The position numbers and the translations under genes are program-made. Shown piece by piece: positions 59,165 to 64,000 of a stretch of DNA of 64,000 nucleotides; position 1 is the stretch's first letter, and each line of letters starts with the position of its first letter. Source of the stretch: Streptomyces sp. M92 (GTDB taxonomy: Bacteria > Actinomycetota > Actinomycetes > Streptomycetales > Streptomycetaceae); NCBI RefSeq assembly GCF_028473745.1, contig NZ_CP101137.1, positions 1,550,001-1,614,000 of the forward strand, written 5' to 3'. A model generated the notes under the pieces. It saw only the letters and a program-made list of their open reading frames with translations, was not told the origin of the DNA and made no database searches.

Positions 59165-60055
59165 TCAGTGCCCGGGCAGCTCGAACAGCCGGGCCCCGTT
59201 GTCGTGGCACACGTTCCGCAGCCACGCGTCACCGAGCTCCAGCCGCTCCAGCGCGCGCAGCTGGTGCAGATAGGGGTAGGGGATGTTGGGGAAGTCCGTC
59301 CCGAGCAGGACGCGGTCGCCGAGGCCGGCCAGCCGGGGCAGCGCCCGCCGGGGGAAGGGGGCGAGCCGCTCGCTGAAGTCGGTGAACGCCATGGTGGTGT
59401 CCAGCCGCACCTCGCCGTACCGCTCGGCCAGGTCCAGGAAGTCCTCGTACTCGGGCATCCCCATGTGCGCGACCACCAGCCGCAGCCGGGGGTGGCGGGC
59501 CAGTACGCGGGCGATCGGCTCGGGCCCGGTGTGCTTGCCGGGCGCCGGCCCGGACCCGCAGTGGATCACGACGGGCACCCCCGCATCGGCGAGCAGCCCC
59601 CACGCGCCGTCGAGCAGCTCGTCGGCCGGGTCGTAGGCACCGACCTGGACGTGCGCCTTGAAGACCCGCGCCCCCGCCTCGACCGCCTCGCGGACGTACG
59701 CCTCGACACCGGGCTCGGGGAAGAGGGTGGAGGTGTGCAGGCAGTCAGGGGTCCGGCGGGCGAAGTCCACCGCCCAGCCGTTCAGCCACCGGGCCATGCC
59801 CGCTTTGTGCGGGTACAGCATGGCGGTGAAGGAGCGCACACCGAACTCCCGCAACAGTGCCGTCCGTTCGTCCTCCTCCCTCCGGTAGGTGATCGGCCAC
59901 TCGACACCGCCGGTCAGCGGCCCGAGGGAGTCGAAGTAGCCCCACACCTTGCGCAGCACGCGCTCGGGCATGAAGTGCGTGTGCACGTCGACCAGCCCGG
60001 GCAGCCCGAGCCCCTCCCAGAACCGGCGGACCTGTCCGGCCTCCTGATCGCTCAT
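59165..60055 (-). CDS. Amidohydrolase (ACMSD/TIM-barrel type)
   Basis: 296-residue amidohydrolase_2 family protein: metal-binding VDVHTHFMPERVL near the N-terminus, the second-site His in VVIHCGSGPAPGKHTG, VVAHMGMPEYEDFL, and LLGTDFPNIPYPY with the catalytic Asp near the C-terminus. Relatives decarboxylate or hydrolyse small aromatic acids and lactones; substrate unknown. ATG 60055, weak SD. A 13-bp tandem repeat array lies in its upstream region. Confidence 0.9.
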   Translation of the reverse strand: MSDQEAGQVRRFWEGLGLPGLVDVHTHFMPERVLRKVWGYFDSLGPLTGGVEWPITYRREEDERTALLREFGVRSFTAMLYPHKAGMARWLNGWAVDFARRTPDCLHTSTLFPEPGVEAYVREAVEAGARVFKAHVQVGAYDPADELLDGAWGLLADAGVPVVIHCGSGPAPGKHTGPEPIARVLARHPRLRLVVAHMGMPEYEDFLDLAERYGEVRLDTTMAFTDFSERLAPFPRRALPRLAGLGDRVLLGTDFPNIPYPYLHQLRALERLELGDAWLRNVCHDNGARLFELPGH

Positions 60056-60082
60056 GGAGCCACGATCGCGCCCGGCCCGCCC

Positions 60083-60170
60083 CCGGAACAAGGGTCCGGA
60101 TCAAGAGGCCGGGACAAGAGGCCGGAACAAAGGGCCGGAACAAAGGGCCGGAACAAGGGGCCGGGAAGGG
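60083..60170. repeat. 13-bp tandem repeat array
   Basis: Six to six and a half copies of CCGGAACAAAGGG (units at 60083, 60096, 60109, 60122, 60135, 60148, then a partial) with few mismatches, between the DUF2797 stop and the amidohydrolase start. AT-richer than its surroundings. Confidence 0.92.
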
Positions 60171-60171
60171 G

Positions 60172-61059
60172 TCAGAACAGCCCGTCCTGCACTCCGGCCG
60201 CCGTGTCCCTGAACTCCCGCAGGGGCACGGCACACGGCTCACCCCCGGCCGCCACCAGCTCCCACCCGGTCATCAGCCGCGAGTCGAGCGCGATCACCCC
60301 CCGCTCCGTCGCCAGATGCAGATCGGGCCCCGCGACGGCCACCAGCCCGCCCCCGATCGCACCACCCGCCACCAGTTCGGTCACCTCCCCCACGGCGCCC
60401 GGAACCTCGGCCCCCGCCTCCGCGATGCCGAAGGCGGCCGCATGGTCCACGCCCCGGAACGGCTCCGGCGTCAGCGACTCCGGCCAGCCGCCCAGCGCCA
60501 CCGCCCGCGCGTGCAGCTCCGCGATCTCGGCCGTCCGCTCCCCCTCCGACCCCGGCAGTCCGGACCGCACCGCACGCTTCTGGGCGTAGGGGATGCGGTC
60601 GGGCACCCCCAGCGCGGCCCGCAGCAGCTCCTCCGTCCGCCGCGCGGCCATCAGCGGGCCGTGGCCCAGCCAGCTGAAGCAGACCGCGCCCTGCTCCAGC
60701 AGCCGGGCAGACCCCCGCTCGTACGCGGTGATCCCGACCTTGACCAGGCCCGGCCCGAACCACGCCAGGTAGACGCGGTACGGCCGCGGATCGTCCGCGA
60801 CGGTGTCGGCGGCCACGGAGTGCGCCCGGTCCAGCCGCGCGCACTCCTCGCACCGCGCCCCCGTACTCCGCCCCGGCACGCCGGCCCGCACCGGGCACCC
60901 GTGCCCCCGTGCCCCCACGCAGGTCCGCTCACCCCCCTCAGCGACCCCGAAGGCCACCCTTCTCCCCCGGACCAGCGCACTGCGCCGTCCCCCGACCCAC
61001 GTCAGCACGGGACCGTCCGCCGCCCACCGCAGCCCCGAGCACTTCCACGTCTGTGCCAT
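60172..61059 (-). CDS. DUF2797 family protein
   Basis: 295 residues matching DUF2797: TWKCSGLRW at the start, a Cys-rich region with four further Cys (TCVGARGHGCPV, ARCEECARLD) that probably binds zinc, then YRVYLAWFGPGLVKVGITAYERGSARLLEQGA, which has the look of a GIY-YIG-like core (VYLAWFG...VKVGIT). No function is established for the family; a nuclease-like role is an inference from that segment. ATG 61059. Confidence 0.88.
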   Translation of the reverse strand: MAQTWKCSGLRWAADGPVLTWVGGRRSALVRGRRVAFGVAEGGERTCVGARGHGCPVRAGVPGRSTGARCEECARLDRAHSVAADTVADDPRPYRVYLAWFGPGLVKVGITAYERGSARLLEQGAVCFSWLGHGPLMAARRTEELLRAALGVPDRIPYAQKRAVRSGLPGSEGERTAEIAELHARAVALGGWPESLTPEPFRGVDHAAAFGIAEAGAEVPGAVGEVTELVAGGAIGGGLVAVAGPDLHLATERGVIALDSRLMTGWELVAAGGEPCAVPLREFRDTAAGVQDGLF

Positions 61060-61137
61060 CCCCGCCGAGCGTAGAGGCCACCACTGACAACGCCACCGCC
61101 ACCGCCACCGCCACCGGCAGCCACAGCCACAGCGACG

Positions 61138-61170
61138 TGGCGGGCACTGCCCGGAAGACAGTGCCCGCCA
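61138..61170. promoter_or_regulatory. 12-bp-arm inverted repeat upstream of hxlR-type gene
   Basis: TGGCGGGCACTG, nine bases (CCCGGAAGA), CAGTGCCCGCCA: perfect 12-bp arms ending 11 bases before the start at 61182. Either an operator for the HxlR protein or a 5' hairpin in its mRNA. Confidence 0.65.
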
Positions 61171-61181
61171 CGACGTACGGT

Positions 61182-61541
61182 ATGAGCATGATGGGAAGCG
61201 ACGCGACGTGCCCGGAACGCCTGGTCATGGAGCACGTCACCAGCCGCTGGGGCACCTTGGCCCTGATCGCCCTGCTGGACCGCCCCTACCGCTTCAGCGA
61301 ACTGCGCCGGGAGATCGGCCGGGTCAGCGAGAAGATGCTGGCGCAGACCCTGCGGACCCTGGAGCGCGACGGCCTGGTCCACCGGGAGGCCGAGCCGGTG
61401 ATCCCGCCCCGCGTGGACTACTCGCTCACGGACCTCGGCCGGGAGGCCGCCGAGCAGGTCCGGGACCTCGCCCGCTGGACGGAACGGCGGATGACCGCGG
61501 TGGAGCAGGCCCGCGAGGCGTACGACGCCGGCCGGGCCTGA
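61182..61541 (+). CDS. HxlR-family transcriptional regulator
   Basis: 119 residues of the HxlR winged helix family: CPERLVMEHVTSRWGTLALIALLDRPYRFSELRREIGRVSEKMLAQTLRTLERDGLV and the wing VPRVDYSLTDLG-like segment. The conserved Cys near the N-terminus can be a redox or aldehyde sensor in this family. Three in-frame ATG codons (61182, 61188, 61191) are possible; none has an SD. Convergent with the PBP gene and divergent from DUF2797; no obvious target gene beside it. Confidence 0.88.
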   Translation: MSMMGSDATCPERLVMEHVTSRWGTLALIALLDRPYRFSELRREIGRVSEKMLAQTLRTLERDGLVHREAEPVIPPRVDYSLTDLGREAAEQVRDLARWTERRMTAVEQAREAYDAGRA

Positions 61542-61560
61542 CCCGCCACCGCGCTCCGCG

Positions 61561-63045
61561 TCACTGCTGCAGGACCGCCTTCATGACGTCCCGGGCGATG
61601 GGCGCGCCGAGGCGTCCACCGGAGATGTCCGCGCGGGAGATGTCCATGTCGGTCGGGTCGATGAAGACGGCGACGGCGACGGAGGACCCGTCGTCCTTCT
61701 TGCCGTAGGAGACGAACCAGCCGTAGGGCACCTTCTCGTCCACGTCGACGCCGCGCTGCGCGGTACCCGTCTTGCCGCCGACCGTGATGCCGTCGATCAG
61801 GGCACGCTCGGCGCTGCCCTCCTTGGCGGTGAACTCCATCATCTGCTGGACCTTCTGCGCGGTCTCGGCGGAGACCGCCTCGCTCATCACCGCGGGTTCG
61901 GTCTTCTCCAGCGTGTCGAGGTCCGGGCCCTTGACCTCGTCGACGATGTAGGGCTGCATCAGCTTGCCGTCGTTGGCCAGCGCGGCGGTGACCATGGCCA
62001 TCTGCATCGGCGTGCTGGTGAGGCTGCCCTGTCCCATGCCGGTGAGCGCGGTGCCCGGCAGGTCGAGGTCCTCGGGGTAGAGGCTCTTGGTGGCGAGCAG
62101 GTCGCCGAAGTCGTCGGAGTAGACGTCCTCGTTGAAGCCGAACTTCTCGGCCGTCTCCCGCATCTTCTCCGGCCCCAGCTCGGCGGCGGCGTCGAGGAAG
62201 ACGTTGTTGCACGACCACTGCATCGCGACCTTCATCGAGGCCTTGTCGCAGACGGCGTCGCCGGCCTCACTGCCGATCTTGGTGCTGGACTGCGGCAGCT
62301 GGTACGGCGACTCGGCGTCCGTGCGCGCGTCGATGTCGGTGACCGCTCCGTGCTCCAGTGCGGCGGCCGCGGTGAGGATCTTGAAGGTGGAGCCCGGCGG
62401 GTAGGTCTCGCGCAGCGCGCGGTTGGCGAGCGGCTTGCGCTTCTCCTTGGTGAGCGCGACGAAGCGGTCCGACTCGTTGAAGGTGCCGCCCGAGAACGTC
62501 GACGGGTCGTAGGAGGGCGCCGACACCAGCGCCAGCACCTTGCCCGTGCTCGGGTCGAGCGCGACCACGGCTCCCCGGGCGCCCTCCAGCTTGGTCAGCC
62601 CGTCCCACGCGGCCTTCTGCGCCTTCGGGTCGATGGTGGTGACCACCGAGCCCGCCCGGCGGCCCTCCCCGCTGACGACGTCGGCGAACCGCTGGAACGC
62701 CAGCCGGTCGTCCTTGCCGGTCAGGATGCCGTCGTAGGTCTTCTCCAGCAGCGTCATGCCCTGGGCCTGCGACGCGTACCCCGTCACCGGCGCGTACATC
62801 GGCCCGTTGACGTAGGTGCGCTTGTACTTGAGGTCGCCCTCGGTCTCGGCGGAGCCCGTGATGGCCCGCCCGCCGACGATGATGTCGCCGCGCGGGGTGG
62901 AGAACTGCTCGATCTGCACCCGCCGGTTCTTGGTGTCGGAGGCGAGCTCCGGGGCCCGGACGTACTGCAGCCAGTTCGCACGGATCAGCAGGCCGAGCAC
63001 CAGCAGCCCGCAGAAGATCGCCACGGCCCTCAGCGGCTTGTTCAC
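61561..63045 (-). CDS. Class B penicillin-binding protein (PbpA type)
   Basis: 494-residue peptidoglycan transpeptidase. N-terminal signal anchor (AVAIFCGLLVLGLLI), the PBP dimer domain with STPRGDIIVGGRAITGS, then the catalytic domain: S219-T-F-K in YPPGSTFKI, S278-C-N in WSCNNVF, and K425-T-G in VGGKTGTAQ. Length fits actinobacterial PbpA, which usually sits near rodA, pknA/B or ftsW; none is visible here, so this is probably one of the extra Streptomyces PBPs. ATG 63045. Confidence 0.93.
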   Translation of the reverse strand: MNKPLRAVAIFCGLLVLGLLIRANWLQYVRAPELASDTKNRRVQIEQFSTPRGDIIVGGRAITGSAETEGDLKYKRTYVNGPMYAPVTGYASQAQGMTLLEKTYDGILTGKDDRLAFQRFADVVSGEGRRAGSVVTTIDPKAQKAAWDGLTKLEGARGAVVALDPSTGKVLALVSAPSYDPSTFSGGTFNESDRFVALTKEKRKPLANRALRETYPPGSTFKILTAAAALEHGAVTDIDARTDAESPYQLPQSSTKIGSEAGDAVCDKASMKVAMQWSCNNVFLDAAAELGPEKMRETAEKFGFNEDVYSDDFGDLLATKSLYPEDLDLPGTALTGMGQGSLTSTPMQMAMVTAALANDGKLMQPYIVDEVKGPDLDTLEKTEPAVMSEAVSAETAQKVQQMMEFTAKEGSAERALIDGITVGGKTGTAQRGVDVDEKVPYGWFVSYGKKDDGSSVAVAVFIDPTDMDISRADISGGRLGAPIARDVMKAVLQQ

Positions 63046-63310
63046 CGGATGCCTCCGTCGAGGCTCGGCCGGGTGGCGGTCGGCCTGTCGGATATGGAGA
63101 CGCGTCGTCGCAACATGGGCACACCCTAGACACAGTCACGGGCCCTCTTCACCGGGCGGTGCGACCTTGCGACGCGTCTGGGACAGACCTGTGCCCCGGT
63201 ATTGCCCGGCACGGACGGCCCCGTTGATCATAAACTCATCACACTTCCAGGCCGACCCCTCCACTCCCGGCGGCCGGCCCCCACCGTCTCTTCCCACGAA
63301 GGGCCCGTTT

Positions 63311-64000
63311 GTGAGACTCCGTCGTTCCCTGTCCGTGGCCGCCGCGGTCGCGGTCGCCACGCCCGTCGTACTGCTCACCTCCGCTCCGGCGTTCGCCGCC
63401 GGGACGCCCTCGGCGCAGACGCAGCACCAGCCCACATACGCGGAGCTGGAGAAGGCCGCCGCGGACGCGGCCAAGGAGTACGAGGACGCCCTCGCCGCCG
63501 AGAAGGAGGGGCGGAAGACGGTCGACGCCGCCATGGCGGCGCTGGACTCCGACACCCACCCGCTCAAGGCGGCCACGATCACGGCTGCCAAGGCGGCCAA
63601 GGACGCGGCCGACGCCGAGGCGGCCGCCGAGAAGGCCGTCACGGACGCGCGGGCCGCGGTCGAGGCGGCCGGGACCGACGCCGAGAAGGCCGAGGCGCAG
63701 CTGGCCCTGGAGGCCGCCGAGACCGACCTGGCGGAGGCCGTCGGGGCCAGGCAGGAGGCCGACGCCGCCGCCGAGGCGGCCCAGACCGCGCTGGACGACG
63801 CCCGGGTGGCGGCGGTGCGCGCGTACGGGAAGCTCAAGACGGCCCTGGACAAGGCCCTTGAGGCCAAGGAGGCTGCCGAGGAGGCGCTCGGCACCGCGAA
63901 GGAGTGCGTCCGCGAGGACGGACTGACCGCGCTCGCGGTGGGGCTGCCGTCCAAGGTCGTCGCCGGCACCACCGTCGACTTCACCCTGCGCGTGACCAAC
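63311..64000 (+). CDS. Secreted coiled-coil protein, 3' end beyond window
   Basis: 230 codons are visible from GTG 63311 (GAAGGG 8 bases upstream), open to the right edge. A Sec signal peptide (VAAAVAVATPVVLLTSAPAFAA) is followed by about 160 residues of Ala/Glu/Lys/Asp-rich helix with clear heptad character (EKAAADAAKEYEDALAAEKE), and then GLPSKVVAGTTVDFTLRVTN, the start of an immunoglobulin-like domain of the type found in surface and peptide-associated proteins. Probably an extracellular or wall-associated structural protein. Divergent from the PBP gene. Confidence 0.85.
   Translation, partial: MRLRRSLSVAAAVAVATPVVLLTSAPAFAAGTPSAQTQHQPTYAELEKAAADAAKEYEDALAAEKEGRKTVDAAMAALDSDTHPLKAATITAAKAAKDAADAEAAAEKAVTDARAAVEAAGTDAEKAEAQLALEAAETDLAEAVGARQEADAAAEAAQTALDDARVAAVRAYGKLKTALDKALEAKEAAEEALGTAKECVREDGLTALAVGLPSKVVAGTTVDFTLRVTN

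Noticed and set aside
60083-60170. 13-bp repeats as a CRISPR array or replication-type iteron set
   Set aside because: Units are contiguous with no spacers, and there is no replication gene nearby.

Overview
The window is chromosomal DNA from a Streptomyces species. Base composition is very high in G+C, GTG starts are common, genes overlap by ATGA or GTGA, and the content is typical of the genus: valine dehydrogenase, an Lsr2-family protein beside purSQL, SigF/SigN-type sigma factors, DUF3073 and ANTAR regulators. From memory, gene order follows the S. coelicolor core chromosome from vdh down through purFM, purSQL, purC, purD, dnaX, upp, tadA and sigF/sigN. No species is claimed.

Layout. 0-2.5 kb: a partial hypothetical gene, vdh and DUF3073. 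2.5-11.5 kb: purine synthesis (purF-purM; purS-purQ-purL) with a META-domain lipoprotein, a mycothiol-dependent-type enzyme, a Uma2-type protein and LsrL between the operons. 11.7-15.9 kb: three tRNA-Gly genes, two of which bracket an ABC exporter and a NarL-type two-component system. 15.9-25.1 kb: purC, a dimethylformamidase-like protein, an inactive-looking M48-type membrane protein, purD, dnaX, the SRP RNA and tRNA-Ser. 25.1-27.7 kb: a small accessory patch with a frameshifted helix-turn-helix gene, two orphan genes, a PIN toxin-antitoxin pair and the stump of a LysR gene. 27.7-34.7 kb: a CopC-CopD fusion, then a divergent locus around one iron box: acylase-GNAT-cupin-SDR on the minus strand and a siderophore-interacting reductase on the plus strand.

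34.7-44 kb: a HhH-GPD repair protein, HdeD, small conserved proteins, a LytR_C protein, upp, the tadA pair, tRNA-Ser, a small membrane protein/Dabb pair and two tandem SigB-family sigma factors. 44-48.2 kb: a MarR regulator, a 14-TM exporter with three cytoplasmic carboxypeptidase-regulatory-like modules, and a YceI protein carrying the same module. 48.2-53.3 kb: two GAF-ANTAR regulators, a STAS protein, a PPOX protein and a drug exporter/TetR pair with a perfect 38-bp operator. 53.3-59 kb: a four-gene operon of response regulator, sensor kinase, GT2-GtrA and GT39. 59-64 kb: an amidohydrolase, DUF2797, HxlR, a class B penicillin-binding protein and a truncated secreted coiled-coil protein.

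The strongest candidates for something undescribed are the iron-box acylase/N-acyltransferase locus, a tRNA-Gly(UCC) with a damaged T arm and D loop, and the MarR/modular exporter/YceI operon.
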